A stretch of DNA of 64,000 nucleotides from Paracoccus aeridis (lineage in GTDB: Bacteria; Pseudomonadota; Alphaproteobacteria; Rhodobacterales; Rhodobacteraceae): positions 1 through 64,000 of the forward strand of contig NZ_SELD02000018.1 of the NCBI RefSeq assembly GCF_004923205.2, read 5' to 3'. The position numbers and the translations under genes were made by a program. The notes under the pieces are model-generated. The model was given only the letters and a program-made list of their open reading frames with translations. It made no database searches and was not told where the DNA came from. Below are positions 17,138 to 25,647 of this stretch, one piece after another. How positions within the stretch are numbered: position 1 is the stretch's first letter; each line of letters starts with the position of its first letter.

Positions 17138-18179
17138 GATCCTCCAGTCCGGCGAACCCCGGAGGGGCGGGCGCGTGGCGCGGCCAGATGGCCATCGCCT
17201 TGAACAGGTGACCCATGGCGGCAGGGTCGGTCAAGCGGTGAAGCGCGTCCCGCGCGCCCGCGTCGCCCGCCGCCGTCAGGCGTTCCGCGCGCCGCTCGAT
17301 CCCCAGGGCGCGGAGCCATTCGCCCTGGGGAACGGGGGCCGACGCCGCCACGCCTTCGGCAAGGGCGGCGGCCGCCAGCGGGGCGAAATCGACGTGCGAG
17401 GTCAGGTCGGCCTGCCCCGGACGGGCCAGCGGATCCTCGAACCCGTGCCGGCGCAGCGCCTGAAGGCTGTCGCCGCGCCCGTCCCAGGTGCCGTAGTCGA
17501 TGAAGATGGCGGCGCCCCCCTGCCGGGCGATCCGCCGCGCGACTTCGCGGACGATGGGCGCCGCCGCCGGCCGATCCTCGAACACCTCGCCAGGCGGCGC
17601 CTCGCGCGGCAACGGCACCGGCGCCGAAAGCGCGAAGCCGAGCGCGCCGTCCTGCGCGACCACCATGCGTTCGGACCAGCCGCCCTCGACGCGGACGAAC
17701 TGGCGGATCGGCAGGGCGTCGAAGAACTCGTTGGCGACGAGGAACAGGGGTGCCTCGGGCAGGTCCGCGACGCTGTCCAGATGCGTGACCGCGCCCAGCC
17801 TTGCCGCCTGCACCTGCCGCAGGTGCGGCGACGCCTCGACCAGCGCGACCTGCGCCGCCCCGTCTATCCCGGGCACCACCCGCATGGCCCGGCGCATGTC
17901 GGCCATCAGCGTCCCCCGCCCCGGCCCGATCTCGGCCAGGGTGAACGGCGCGGGCGCGCCCTGGTCCAGCCACGCCTGTGCGAGCGCCAGCCCCACCATC
18001 TCGCCGAACATCTGGCTGATCTCGGGCGCGGTGGTGAAATCGCCCGCCGCCCCGAACGGGTCGCGGGTGCTGTAATAGCCGTGCTGCGGATGCAGCAGGC
18101 AGGTCTGCATGTAGTCGTCCAGCCGCATCGGCCCGCTTTGCGCGATCCGCGCGGCGATCAGGCGGCCGAGCGGCGTCAC
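17121..18179 (-). CDS. midA: MidA/NDUFAF7-type SAM-dependent methyltransferase
   Basis: This 352-residue class I methyltransferase belongs to the DUF185 family, whose mitochondrial member NDUFAF7 symmetrically dimethylates an arginine of complex I subunit NDUFS2. Landmarks are [28 protein letters not shown], the SAM site [12 protein letters not shown], and [16 protein letters not shown]. The GTG at 18179 overlaps the lgt stop as GTGA and is the likely start. The cluster partners (lgt, pgeF) are envelope genes, but the family and the nearby nuo operon make complex I maturation a plausible job (inference). Confidence 0.88.
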   Translation of the reverse strand: MTPLGRLIAARIAQSGPMRLDDYMQTCLLHPQHGYYSTRDPFGAAGDFTTAPEISQMFGEMVGLALAQAWLDQGAPAPFTLAEIGPGRGTLMADMRRAMRVVPGIDGAAQVALVEASPHLRQVQAARLGAVTHLDSVADLPEAPLFLVANEFFDALPIRQFVRVEGGWSERMVVAQDGALGFALSAPVPLPREAPPGEVFEDRPAAAPIVREVARRIARQGGAAIFIDYGTWDGRGDSLQALRRHGFEDPLARPGQADLTSHVDFAPLAAAALAEGVAASAPVPQGEWLRALGIERRAERLTAAGDAGARDALHRLTDPAAMGHLFKAMAIWPRHAPAPPGFAGLEDHAAHA

Positions 18180-19060
18180 GACGCGGGCGCCCGGCCCGGG
18201 CGACGCGCCCACAGGATGAAGCCCGCGCCCACGACAACCATCGGCAGCGACAGGAGCTGCCCCATCGTCACGCCCCACACCGGCCCGCCGAGCACGTGAC
18301 CGAGCGGGTTGTCCGGGGTGATGAAGCGGGCGTCGGCCTGGCGGAAGAACTCGACCACGAACCGCGAAAGGCCGTAGCCCGCAAGGAACACGCCCAGCGC
18401 CAGCCCCGGCCGGCGCAACCCGCCCCGCCGGACCAGCCACAGCAGGGCCATGAGCAGCACCACGCCTTCCAGCGCGGCCTCGTACAGCTGGCTCGGGTGG
18501 CGCGCGCAGGCCATCGTGGCGGTGGCGCAGGCCTGCGCGGCCTCGCCCGGGAAGATCACCCCCCACGGCAGGTCGGTCGGCCGCCCCCACAGCTCGGCGT
18601 TGATGAAGTTGGCGAGGCGGCCGAGGCCCAGCCCGACCGGCGTCGCGACCGCCAGCGCGTCCGCCAGCCGCAGCGGCGGGATCGCGTTGCGCCGCGCGAA
18701 CAGCCATGCGGCCAGCACCACGCCCAGGAAGCCGCCGTGAAACGACATGCCGCCCTGCCACACGCGCAGGATCTCGCCCGGGTTCGCGAGGTAGTAGTCG
18801 GCCTCGTAGAACAGCACGAACCCCAGCCGGCCGCCCAGCACGACGCCGACGACGATCCACGTCAGCAGCTCCTCGACCTGCTCGGGCGCCATCGGCGCCT
18901 GCCCGCCCCACAGCCGGGAACGCCGCATCAGCGCCACCATGATCCGCCAGCCGATCAGCAGCCCGGCGAGGTAGGACAGCGCATACCAGCGCAGCGCGAA
19001 CTCGCGCCCCGCCACGGTGATCGAGAAGATTTCGGGCGAGATGTCGGGAAACGGGATCAT
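18176..19060 (-). CDS. lgt: Phosphatidylglycerol--prolipoprotein diacylglyceryl transferase
   Basis: An inner-membrane enzyme that adds diacylglycerol to the lipobox cysteine of prolipoproteins, the first step of lipoprotein maturation. The 294-residue chain has about seven membrane segments. Lgt signatures include [11 protein letters not shown], the catalytic-region HGGFLG, and the [22 protein letters not shown] loop. SQLYEA and the conserved [12 protein letters not shown] are also clear. Its stop overlaps the midA start. At least two lipoproteins in this window are potential substrates. Confidence 0.96.
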   Translation of the reverse strand: MIPFPDISPEIFSITVAGREFALRWYALSYLAGLLIGWRIMVALMRRSRLWGGQAPMAPEQVEELLTWIVVGVVLGGRLGFVLFYEADYYLANPGEILRVWQGGMSFHGGFLGVVLAAWLFARRNAIPPLRLADALAVATPVGLGLGRLANFINAELWGRPTDLPWGVIFPGEAAQACATATMACARHPSQLYEAALEGVVLLMALLWLVRRGGLRRPGLALGVFLAGYGLSRFVVEFFRQADARFITPDNPLGHVLGGPVWGVTMGQLLSLPMVVVGAGFILWARRPGRAPAS

Positions 19061-19174
19061 GCGGGCTCGGTCGATGTGATCGGGTCACGCGCACCCCGGA
19101 AGGGGGCGCCGCGGCATGGCGCACGCTTGGACGCCGCGGGTGCCCAAGTCAACGTCTGCCGGGCACGTCGCGCA

Positions 19175-19205
19175 TTGAAGCGCCCGGCCTGCGGGGCCAT
19201 ATAGT
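19175..19205 (+). promoter_or_regulatory. Possible promoter for ubiK
   Basis: A good TATAGT box follows TTGAAG, but the spacing is 19 bases, longer than usual, so the -35 assignment is doubtful. The -10 ends 46 bases before the ATG. Confidence 0.3.
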
Positions 19206-19251
19206 CGGCCAACCGATCCCCGAGCGCGCAAGCTCTGACCAAGGACCAGCC

Positions 19252-19524
19252 ATGACCCAGCAGAACCGCCTGTTCGACGACCTCTCGCGCCTGATGACCA
19301 ACGCGGTCGGCGTGGCGCAGGGCGCCAGGGACGAAGCCGAGACCGCGTTCCGCGGCATGGTGGACCGCTGGCTCGCCGACCGCGACTTCGTGACCCGCGA
19401 GGAGTTCGAGGCGGTGCGCGACATGGCCGTCAAGGCGCGGACGGAAAACGCCGAACTGCGCGCGATGATCGAGGATCTGCGGCGGCCCGAGCGGCCCGAC
19501 AACGGCGCGACCCCGGTCGGCTGA
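19252..19524 (+). CDS. ubiK: Ubiquinone biosynthesis accessory factor UbiK
   Basis: A 90-residue protein of the BMFP/YqiC family. Its pattern (FDDLSRLMTNAVGVAQGARDE, then LADRDFVTREEFEAVRDMAVKARTENAELR) is an amphipathic helix followed by a coiled coil. Known members oligomerise, bind membranes and assist the aerobic steps of ubiquinone synthesis in the Ubi complex. It is transcribed away from lgt and is convergent with the DUF6476 gene, separated by 2 bases. Confidence 0.85.
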   Translation: MTQQNRLFDDLSRLMTNAVGVAQGARDEAETAFRGMVDRWLADRDFVTREEFEAVRDMAVKARTENAELRAMIEDLRRPERPDNGATPVG

Positions 19525-19526
19525 CG

Positions 19527-19832
19527 TCACTCGGGCGGCACGCGCCGTGCCAGCGACCCGTCGCGCGCAAACAGCAGGATCTCGCCACCGTCCGTCACCA
19601 CCACCGTCCAGTCGCGCGCGAAGGTGACGGCGGCGGGCGCCGTCCCCGCGGGCAGCGCGAGGTTGGCGGGCAGCGCTGGCAGCGGCGGCTCGGACAGGCG
19701 CAGCCACAGGATCGCCGCGATCGCGATCACGCCCAGCGCCATGGTGCCCGCCAGCAGCGTCACCAGCACCCTCAGCCAGCGCAGTTCGGGCACTTTCGCC
19801 AGATCGTCGCCGCGCGTATCGTTCCGACCCAT
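19527..19832 (-). CDS. DUF6476 family small membrane protein
   Basis: This 101-residue protein has one membrane helix (LRVLVTLLAGTMALGVIAIA, about residues 21-40) followed by a short periplasmic domain containing VTFARDWTVVVTDGGEILLFARDG. It resembles DUF6476, found in Rhodobacterales beside a pseudouridine synthase gene; its function is unknown. The ATG at 19832 has AGGAAAAGG a few bases upstream, a good ribosome site. The same four bases CATG hold the start codons of this gene and of rluA on opposite strands. Confidence 0.65.
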   Translation of the reverse strand: MGRNDTRGDDLAKVPELRWLRVLVTLLAGTMALGVIAIAAILWLRLSEPPLPALPANLALPAGTAPAAVTFARDWTVVVTDGGEILLFARDGSLARRVPPE

Positions 19833-20865
19833 GCCCGACCTTTTCCTGACCATTCCCGACGATCCGCCCGACCGTGTTGATAAGGCGCTGGCGCAGGCTG
19901 CGCCAGACGATGCCGCGCTGTCACGGTCGCGGCTTGCCAGGCTGATCGCAGAGGGCGCGGTCCACGGTCCCGCAGGCCCGGTCCGCGACGGCAAGGCCCG
20001 CGCGACGGCGGGCGAGACCTACCGCATCGCGTTGGGCGACCCCGCGCCGGTCGAGACGCTGCCCGAGGCGATCCCGCTGGCCGTCGTCTACGAGGATGAC
20101 GAGCTGATCGTGATCGACAAGCCCGCCGGCATGGTCGTCCACCCCGCGCCCGGCAGCCCGTCCGGCACGCTGGTGAACGCCCTCCTCGCCCATTGCGCGG
20201 GCAGCCTGTCGGGCATCGGCGGCGAGGCGCGGCCGGGGATCGTCCACCGCATCGACAAGGACACCTCCGGCCTGCTGGTCGCGGCGAAGTCCGACCGCGC
20301 GCACCAGGGCCTGGCCCGGCAGTTCGCGGATCACAGCGCCGCCCGGCGCTATCTGGCGCTGGCCCACGGGACGATCGACCCGGCCGACCCGCGCCTGCGC
20401 GGCCTGCCCGGCGTCGCGTTCGAGCCGGGCGGCGTCCTGCGGATCACGACGAAGCTGGGGCGCCACCCGACCGACCGCCAGCGCCAGGCGGTCAGCTTCG
20501 AGCGCGGCCGCCACGCCGTGACCCGCGCGCGGATGCTGGAACGCTTCGGCGCGCCGCCGTCGGCGATGCTGGTCGAATGCCGGCTCGAGACCGGGCGGAC
20601 CCACCAGATCCGGGTGCATCTGGGCCATTGCGGGCTGGGGCTGGTTGGCGACCCGACCTATGGCGGCGCGCGCAGGGCGTCCGGCAGGGCGCTCGGCCCC
20701 GATGCCGCCGCCGCCGTCCAGGCGTTCCCCCGCCAGGCGCTGCACGCGGCGCAGCTGGGCTTCGCCCACCCGGTCACGGGCATTTGGCTGGACTTCGAAA
20801 GCCCCTTGCCGCAGGACATGGCGGCCCTGTTACAAATCTTGCGTTCAGGAACCCCGGGGAACTGA
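19831..20865 (+). CDS. RluA-family 23S rRNA pseudouridine synthase
   Basis: A 344-residue enzyme with an N-terminal S4 RNA-binding domain (DRVDKALAQ, about residues 14-60) and the RluA catalytic core, including VNALLAHC and the catalytic aspartate in VHRIDKDTSGLLV (about residue 145), as well as ETGRTHQIRVH. It converts uridines to pseudouridine, most likely in 23S rRNA (RluD-like). The start at 19831 has no ribosome site and directly abuts the divergent DUF6476 start, so a leaderless or very short leader mRNA is likely. Confidence 0.9.
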   Translation: MPDLFLTIPDDPPDRVDKALAQAAPDDAALSRSRLARLIAEGAVHGPAGPVRDGKARATAGETYRIALGDPAPVETLPEAIPLAVVYEDDELIVIDKPAGMVVHPAPGSPSGTLVNALLAHCAGSLSGIGGEARPGIVHRIDKDTSGLLVAAKSDRAHQGLARQFADHSAARRYLALAHGTIDPADPRLRGLPGVAFEPGGVLRITTKLGRHPTDRQRQAVSFERGRHAVTRARMLERFGAPPSAMLVECRLETGRTHQIRVHLGHCGLGLVGDPTYGGARRASGRALGPDAAAAVQAFPRQALHAAQLGFAHPVTGIWLDFESPLPQDMAALLQILRSGTPGN

Positions 20866-20930
20866 GGACGTTCGATCTGGCCCCCGCCCGCACCACGGCA
20901 CCTGTCGACACGCACCCGCCAAGGACTCTC

Positions 20931-21836
20931 ATGGCAAACTACACCTCCCTTCCCGCGCCAAGCCCCGAACAGGGGATGAACCGCTACCTGCAGGAAATCC
21001 GCAAGTTCCCCCTGTTGGAGCCGGAAGAGGAATACATGCTCGCCAAGGCCTGGGTGGACCACCAGGACAGCGAGGCGGCGCACAAGCTGGTCACGTCGCA
21101 CCTGCGGCTCGCGGCGAAGATCGCGATGGGCTATCGCGGCTACGGCCTGCCGCAGGCCGAGGTGATATCCGAGGCGAATGTCGGGCTGATGCAGGCCGTG
21201 AAGCGCTTCGATCCCGAGCGGGGCTTCCGTCTTGCGACCTACGCCATGTGGTGGATCCGCGCCTCGATCCAGGAATACATCCTGCGGTCGTGGAGCCTGG
21301 TGAAGATGGGCACCACCTCGGCCCAGAAGAAGCTGTTCTTCAACCTGCGGAAGGCCAAGGCCAAGCTCGGCGCGCTGGAAGAAGGCGACCTGCGGCCCGA
21401 GAACGTGAAGCAGATCGCCCACGACCTGAGCGTGACCGAGCAGGAAGTGATCGAGATGAACCGCCGCCTCGCCGGCAGCGACGCGTCGCTGAACGCGACG
21501 GTCGGGTCGGCGGACGGGGATTCCACCGCGCAGTGGCAGGACTGGCTGGAGGACGAGAGCGCCGACCAGGCCTCGGACTTCGCCGAGGCCGATGAGCTGC
21601 AGACCCGCCGCTCGATGCTGACGGCGGCCATGGACGTGCTGACCGAACGCGAGCGCGACATCCTGATGGAGCGGCGCCTGCGCGACGATCCCCTGACGCT
21701 TGAAGAGCTGTCGGGCCGCTACGAGGTCTCGCGCGAGCGGATCCGCCAGATCGAGGTCCGCGCCTTCGAGAAGCTGCAGGACCGCATGCGCGACCTCGCC
21801 CGCGACCGCGGGATGACGATCTCGCATGAGGGCTGA
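20931..21836 (+). CDS. rpoH: RNA polymerase sigma-32 factor
   Basis: The heat-shock sigma factor (301 residues). Region 2 is seen in SEANVGLMQAVKRFDPERGFRLATYAMWWIRASIQEY. The RpoH box QKKLFFNLR is at residues 132-140 and is the best marker for sigma-32 against sigma-70. Region 4 ends with SRERIRQIEVRAFEKL. AAGGA lies just before the ATG. It follows rluA by 65 bases, and no clear sigma-70 promoter stands out. Likely targets include the Hsp20 gene at 10.3 kb. Rhodobacterales often carry two RpoH types; which this is cannot be told here. Confidence 0.96.
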   Translation: MANYTSLPAPSPEQGMNRYLQEIRKFPLLEPEEEYMLAKAWVDHQDSEAAHKLVTSHLRLAAKIAMGYRGYGLPQAEVISEANVGLMQAVKRFDPERGFRLATYAMWWIRASIQEYILRSWSLVKMGTTSAQKKLFFNLRKAKAKLGALEEGDLRPENVKQIAHDLSVTEQEVIEMNRRLAGSDASLNATVGSADGDSTAQWQDWLEDESADQASDFAEADELQTRRSMLTAAMDVLTERERDILMERRLRDDPLTLEELSGRYEVSRERIRQIEVRAFEKLQDRMRDLARDRGMTISHEG

Positions 21837-21847
21837 AGTCGCGGCCA

Positions 21848-21876
21848 TTGCGGGCGCGCGCGCCGTCGCCTTATCC
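21848..21876 (+). promoter_or_regulatory. Putative sigma-70 promoter downstream of rpoH
   Basis: TTGCGG and TTATCC lie 17 bases apart, 12 bases past the rpoH stop. It could drive the membrane protein gene starting near 22055, with a leader of about 170 bases that contains a possible short reading frame. Confidence 0.35.
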
Positions 21877-21914
21877 TGACGGCACGGGCGGTCCGAGGAT
21901 GGCATGAGGGCGGC

Positions 21915-22058
21915 ATGACGGCGCAGCGACAGGGCGGACGCGACCGACGGGCCGCTTGGGGCGTGCGCTTCCGTGTGCGGGCCGCCGCTGCCGCGCGAGG
22001 CCGCGAGGCGGACCGGGCGGTGACGCGTCCCGTGTCATGGTCGGACGGCGTGTCGTGA
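21915..22058 (+). CDS. Possible 47-residue Arg/Ala-rich leader frame
   Basis: An ATG with GAGGGCGG just upstream opens a 47-residue frame rich in Arg and Ala. Its TGA overlaps the GTG of the next gene as GTGA, the same coupling style seen elsewhere in the window. The composition is what any frame would have in such DNA, so it may be spurious. If real, it would act through translational coupling. Confidence 0.25.
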   Translation: MTAQRQGGRDRRAAWGVRFRVRAAAAARGREADRAVTRPVSWSDGVS

Positions 22059-23092
22059 CGGCGCTGAACGCGTTCCAGCGGCTGGAATCGCCCGGCGTCT
22101 GGCGCGAGGGACCGGGCGCGCGGCTGCAGGACGTTGTCGTCTCGGTCGGGGACGCGACGCTGGTCCTCAGCGACCCGCGGTCGGAACGGCCGCTGTCGCA
22201 CTGGTCGCTGCCGGCGGTGACGCGGCTCAATCCCGGCCAGCGCCCCGCGATCTTCGCCCCCGGCCCGCCCGACAACGACGAGATCCTGGAAATCGACGAC
22301 GACCTGATGATCTCGGCGATCGAGAAGGTCCATCTCGCGATCCGCGCCAGCCGCCCGCGGCCCGGCCGCGTGCGCGGCGGGCTGGTGGCGGCGGCGGTGC
22401 TGGCGCTGGTGGCGGCGGGCGTCGTCTGGCTGCCGGGCGCTGTGATCCGCCACGCCGCCCTGATCGCGCCCCCCGCGCAGCGCGAGGCGGTGGGGCGCCA
22501 GATCCTCGCCCAGCTTGAAACATCGACCGGCGCGCCCTGCGCGCGGGCTGCGGGATCGGCGGTGCTGGACCGGGTGGCGCAGCGGACGCTCGGGCCGGAT
22601 GCGCGGCTCATGGTGCTGCCGACGACGCTGCGCGGCGCGCGGGCCCTGCCCGGCAAGCTGATCGTGCTCGGCAATGAACTCGTCGCGGGCCAGGCCGCGC
22701 CCGAGATCGCGATCGGCCATGTCGTGGCGGCCCGCGCCGGCGCCGACGCGCAGGATCCGCTGGGCGCGGTGCTGGGCTACGCCGGCTTTCGCGCGGCCGT
22801 GAGGCTTCTCACCTCGGGCACGCTGCCCGACGGCGCGCTTGCAGGCTACGGCGAGGCGCTGCTGTCGCATCCCCCCGACCGGGCGCCGGACGAGGCGCTG
22901 CTGACGGCATTCCAGGCAGCCGGCATCCCGACCACCCCCTACGCCCGCTCGATCGACCCCAGCGGCGAATCCGTGCTGGGCCTGATCGAGGCAGACCCGT
23001 TCCGCATGGGCGCGCCGGAAACGCCGGTGCTCACCGACGGCGAATGGGTGCAATTGCAGCGCATCTGCGACCCCGACCCGCCGCCCGCCTGA
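22055..23092 (+). CDS. Uncharacterised single-helix membrane protein
   Basis: A 345-residue protein I cannot assign. The N-terminal part (TALNAFQRLES, VVSVGDATLVLSDP, HWSLPAVTRLNPGQRPA, EILEIDDDLMISAIEKV) looks like a cytoplasmic beta-rich domain. A membrane helix follows at about residues 110-132 (GGLVAAAVLALVAAGVVWL). The C-terminal part, with APEIAIGHVVAARA and LPGKLIVLGNELV, would be periplasmic and is faintly reminiscent of metallopeptidase-type folds, but no HExxH is present. The GTG start at 22055 is preferred to the ATG at 22037, because the protein then begins with the first conserved-looking residues. Confidence 0.7.
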   Translation: MTALNAFQRLESPGVWREGPGARLQDVVVSVGDATLVLSDPRSERPLSHWSLPAVTRLNPGQRPAIFAPGPPDNDEILEIDDDLMISAIEKVHLAIRASRPRPGRVRGGLVAAAVLALVAAGVVWLPGAVIRHAALIAPPAQREAVGRQILAQLETSTGAPCARAAGSAVLDRVAQRTLGPDARLMVLPTTLRGARALPGKLIVLGNELVAGQAAPEIAIGHVVAARAGADAQDPLGAVLGYAGFRAAVRLLTSGTLPDGALAGYGEALLSHPPDRAPDEALLTAFQAAGIPTTPYARSIDPSGESVLGLIEADPFRMGAPETPVLTDGEWVQLQRICDPDPPPA

Positions 23093-23102
23093 GTTTCCGC
23101 GA

Positions 23103-23124
23103 CGCCGCGCCGGTCAGCGCGGCG
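23103..23124. terminator. Hairpin after the 22-kb membrane protein gene
   Basis: An 8-bp stem CGCCGCGC/GCGCGGCG with a 6-base loop starts 11 bases past the stop codon in a convergent gap. The following GTGTTGCC is a poor T tract, so termination efficiency is uncertain. Confidence 0.4.
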
Positions 23125-23217
23125 GTGTTGCCTCAGCCTGACCAGTCCGGACCCGACATGGCCGGTGGCCGCGCATGGGACGGCAACCCGATTCCGGCCC
23201 CGCCTCCGTTAGGCGCC

Positions 23218-24321
23218 TCAACGCGGATAGGCGCTGGGGAACCCGCCCCTGCGCACCCGGTCCAGTGCCCGCACGATCCCTTGCCGGCTGTCGAACGGTC
23301 CCGCCATGATCGCCTGCAACGGCCCGCCCGGCCCCGTGCTCTGCCCCCGCGACACGGGCAGCCCCATCGCCGACAGCTTCCGCGCCGCCCGTGCCGCGTC
23401 GCCCGGGTCCTTGAACAGGCCCACCTGGACGAAGCGCGCGCCCGCCGGGATCAGCGGCGTCGCCGAGAACGGATCCGCGCCGCGGTCCGTCTTGCCGGCC
23501 CGGCGCGTCGTCGCATCCTTCGGCGCACCCCCGCCCCTTGGCGCGGTCTTTGACGGACGGTGGCTGCTCGCCGCATCCCGGCCTGCGGCGCGGCTTCCGG
23601 ACGTCGCAGCAGCGGCGCGGCCGGCCGACGGCAGCGCGGCGACCGTGCGGGCGTGCAGGGTCAAGGGCTCCATGCCCCCGCACATGCCCAGCGTGTCCTG
23701 CGCGCCAAGCCCGGCGTTCGCACCGGACCGTCCGCCGAGCAGCCTGCAGAGTTGCGCGGTATGCTCGCCCGCGCTCGCACCGGCGATCCCGGCGCGCAAG
23801 CGGGGCACCGCCGCGATCATCCCGGGCAGCGATGCGGACGTGTCCAGCCCCGGCGTCGCCAACGGAGCAGAGGCGGCGGGCGCCGCATCCTGCACGGCTG
23901 GCCGTTGATCCTGGATCCCGGCGGCCGGCGCGCCGAAGCCTTCGCCCGCCAGTTCCCCCGTGTGCAGCCCGGCCATGACCGTCTCGGTCAGTTCGCGGCG
24001 GATGCGGGTGCCTTCGTCCTCCGCCGCCGCTGCGAACAGCGGCGCCAGGCGGTCGGGTGCGGTGCGCCGGGCTGACAGGGTCGGCGGGTAGCCGCAGACG
24101 GGCGTGCCGTCGCGCGCCTGCCGGGCGATCCAGCCGTCGCCCTGGCGCACGAAGACGCAGCCCGCGCTGTCGATGTACTGCGCAGCCGCGAAATCCTGCG
24201 GCGGCAGTTCCGCCGGCCGCGCCTCGCCCACGGTCGCGGCGTGGCCGCACTGGCACGCGAGCAGAAGCGCCCACGTCCCCATGATCGCGGCCAGAAGCGC
24301 CCCCAACCCGTCGATCCGCAT
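23218..24321 (-). CDS. SPOR-domain envelope protein
   Basis: A 367-residue exported protein: a hydrophobic N-terminal segment (ALLAAIMGTWALLLACQCG) acts as signal or anchor. A middle domain with four scattered cysteines (DSAGCVFVRQGDGW, TPVCGYPP, AQLCRLLGG, LGMCGGMEPL) follows, then a basic Ser/Arg/Gly linker. The final 70 residues are a SPOR domain (RFVQVGLFKDPGDAARAARKLSAMGLPV), which binds denuded septal peptidoglycan glycans. The start at 24321 was preferred; a second ATG lies 24 bases upstream. A role at division sites is likely. The cysteine-containing part is not recognised. Confidence 0.8.
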   Translation of the reverse strand: MRIDGLGALLAAIMGTWALLLACQCGHAATVGEARPAELPPQDFAAAQYIDSAGCVFVRQGDGWIARQARDGTPVCGYPPTLSARRTAPDRLAPLFAAAAEDEGTRIRRELTETVMAGLHTGELAGEGFGAPAAGIQDQRPAVQDAAPAASAPLATPGLDTSASLPGMIAAVPRLRAGIAGASAGEHTAQLCRLLGGRSGANAGLGAQDTLGMCGGMEPLTLHARTVAALPSAGRAAAATSGSRAAGRDAASSHRPSKTAPRGGGAPKDATTRRAGKTDRGADPFSATPLIPAGARFVQVGLFKDPGDAARAARKLSAMGLPVSRGQSTGPGGPLQAIMAGPFDSRQGIVRALDRVRRGGFPSAYPR

Positions 24322-24390
24322 GATGCCACCCCGATTCGTCAGCATTCTGCCGACGTTACCGGGCGACCCGCTAATCCCGGGTTAAGCGGC

Positions 24391-25029
24391 CTACTTGGTC
24401 CCGAACATCCGGTCGCCCGCGTCGCCCAGGCCCGGCAGGATGTAGCCGTGCTCGTCCAGCCGGTCGTCCAGCGCGGCGGTGAAGATCGGCACGTCGGGAT
24501 GCGCCTCGCGCATCCGGGCCACGCCTTCGGGCGCCGCCAGCAGGCACAGGAAGCGCAGGTTCTTCGCCCCCGCCTTCTTCAGCAGGTCAATGGCCGCGGC
24601 CGAACTGTTGCCGGTGGCCAGCATCGGATCGACCACGATCACCATGCGCAGGTCCAGGTCGGCGGGCACCTTGCTGTAATACTGCACCGGCAACAGCGTG
24701 ACCGGATCGCGGTAGAGCCCGATGAAGCCCACCCGCGCCGCCGGTATCAGCTCGAGTATCCCGTCCAGAAGCCCGTTCCCCGCCCGCAGGATCGAGATCA
24801 GGGCAAGCTTCTTGCCCTCGAGCACCGGGGCCTCCATCGGACACAGGGGCGTCTCGATCGCGGTCGTCGTGAGGTCCAGCTCGCGGGTGATCTCATAGGC
24901 CAGGAGCAGGCTGATTTCCCGCAGGAGCTTGCGGAAACCCGACGTCGAGGTGCGCTTGTCGCGCATGATCGTCAGCTTGTGCTGGACCAGCGGATGATCG
25001 ATCACGGTCAGGTGCGGAACGTCGGTCAT
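24391..25029 (-). CDS. upp: Uracil phosphoribosyltransferase
   Basis: A 212-residue salvage enzyme converting uracil and PRPP to UMP. Signatures are the N-terminal [27 protein letters not shown], the PRPP loop [16 protein letters not shown] and the C-terminal [27 protein letters not shown] lies just before the ATG at 25029. It follows cdd on the same strand, a pyrimidine salvage pair, though a promoter-like element in the 80-bp gap suggests it can be made alone. Confidence 0.96.
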   Translation of the reverse strand: MTDVPHLTVIDHPLVQHKLTIMRDKRTSTSGFRKLLREISLLLAYEITRELDLTTTAIETPLCPMEAPVLEGKKLALISILRAGNGLLDGILELIPAARVGFIGLYRDPVTLLPVQYYSKVPADLDLRMVIVVDPMLATGNSSAAAIDLLKKAGAKNLRFLCLLAAPEGVARMREAHPDVPIFTAALDDRLDEHGYILPGLGDAGDRMFGTK

Positions 25030-25061
25030 GCGGGGTCCTTCCAGGCTGGCGTCTGTCGGCG

Positions 25062-25090
25062 TTATTGCCCCATCCCGGCCGGTGAGCCAA
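25062..25090 (-). promoter_or_regulatory. Putative internal promoter for upp
   Basis: TTGGCT and CAATAA, 17 bases apart on the minus strand, in the gap between cdd and upp. The -10 is 32 bases before the ATG. Confidence 0.4.
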
Positions 25091-25109
25091 GCGCCGCGGG
25101 CGGGCAGCA

Positions 25110-25526
25110 TCAGCCGGGCGCGGCATCCGCAACATGGGAGCCCGCCATGTGGGCGGCATCGAAGCGCCCCGGCAACAGCTCGCCGATGGTGGTGGACAGC
25201 GTCAGCCCGCCGGTGGTCGCCAGCAGCACCGGGACGTCCGGTCCGCCGAACTCGGCCAGCTTCTGGCGGCAGCCGCCGCAGGGCGGGACCGGGCTGCCGC
25301 TATCGGCGATCACGCAGACCTCGACCAGCTCGGTCTCGCCCCCCGCGACCATCGCGGCGATCGCGCCCGCCTCGGCGCAGGTGCCTTCGGGATAGGCCAC
25401 GTTCTCGACGTTGCAGCCGACATAGACGACGCCGTCGCGGCCGCGGATGGCCGCCCCCACCTTGAAGCGGGAATACGGGGCGTAGGCCAGTTCCCGCACC
25501 TTGCGGGCGTCGTCGATCAGCGGCAT
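25110..25526 (-). CDS. cdd: Cytidine deaminase
   Basis: A 138-residue homotetrameric-type zinc deaminase converting cytidine and deoxycytidine to uridines. The substrate-side motif [10 protein letters not shown], the first zinc motif [16 protein letters not shown] (C-A-E type) and the second [13 protein letters not shown] are all intact. The start at 25526 has AAGGAGAAA upstream. It is divergent from maeB and upstream of upp. Confidence 0.95.
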   Translation of the reverse strand: MPLIDDARKVRELAYAPYSRFKVGAAIRGRDGVVYVGCNVENVAYPEGTCAEAGAIAAMVAGGETELVEVCVIADSGSPVPPCGGCRQKLAEFGGPDVPVLLATTGGLTLSTTIGELLPGRFDAAHMAGSHVADAAPG

Positions 25527-25591
25527 GGCGGTTTCTCCTTGCGAGATCCGGGCGGCGGCGCGTGCGGGCGCGCGCACGTCGCGCATCGGGG

Positions 25592-25620
25592 TTGGACAGG
25601 ACGGCGAACGCGGCTAGCGT
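25592..25620 (+). promoter_or_regulatory. Putative sigma-70 promoter for maeB
   Basis: TTGGAC and TAGCGT lie 17 bases apart, 27 bases before the ATG, with GGGGACA as the ribosome site. Confidence 0.55.
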
Positions 25621-25647
25621 TCGACACAACGGACAACGGGGACAGAC

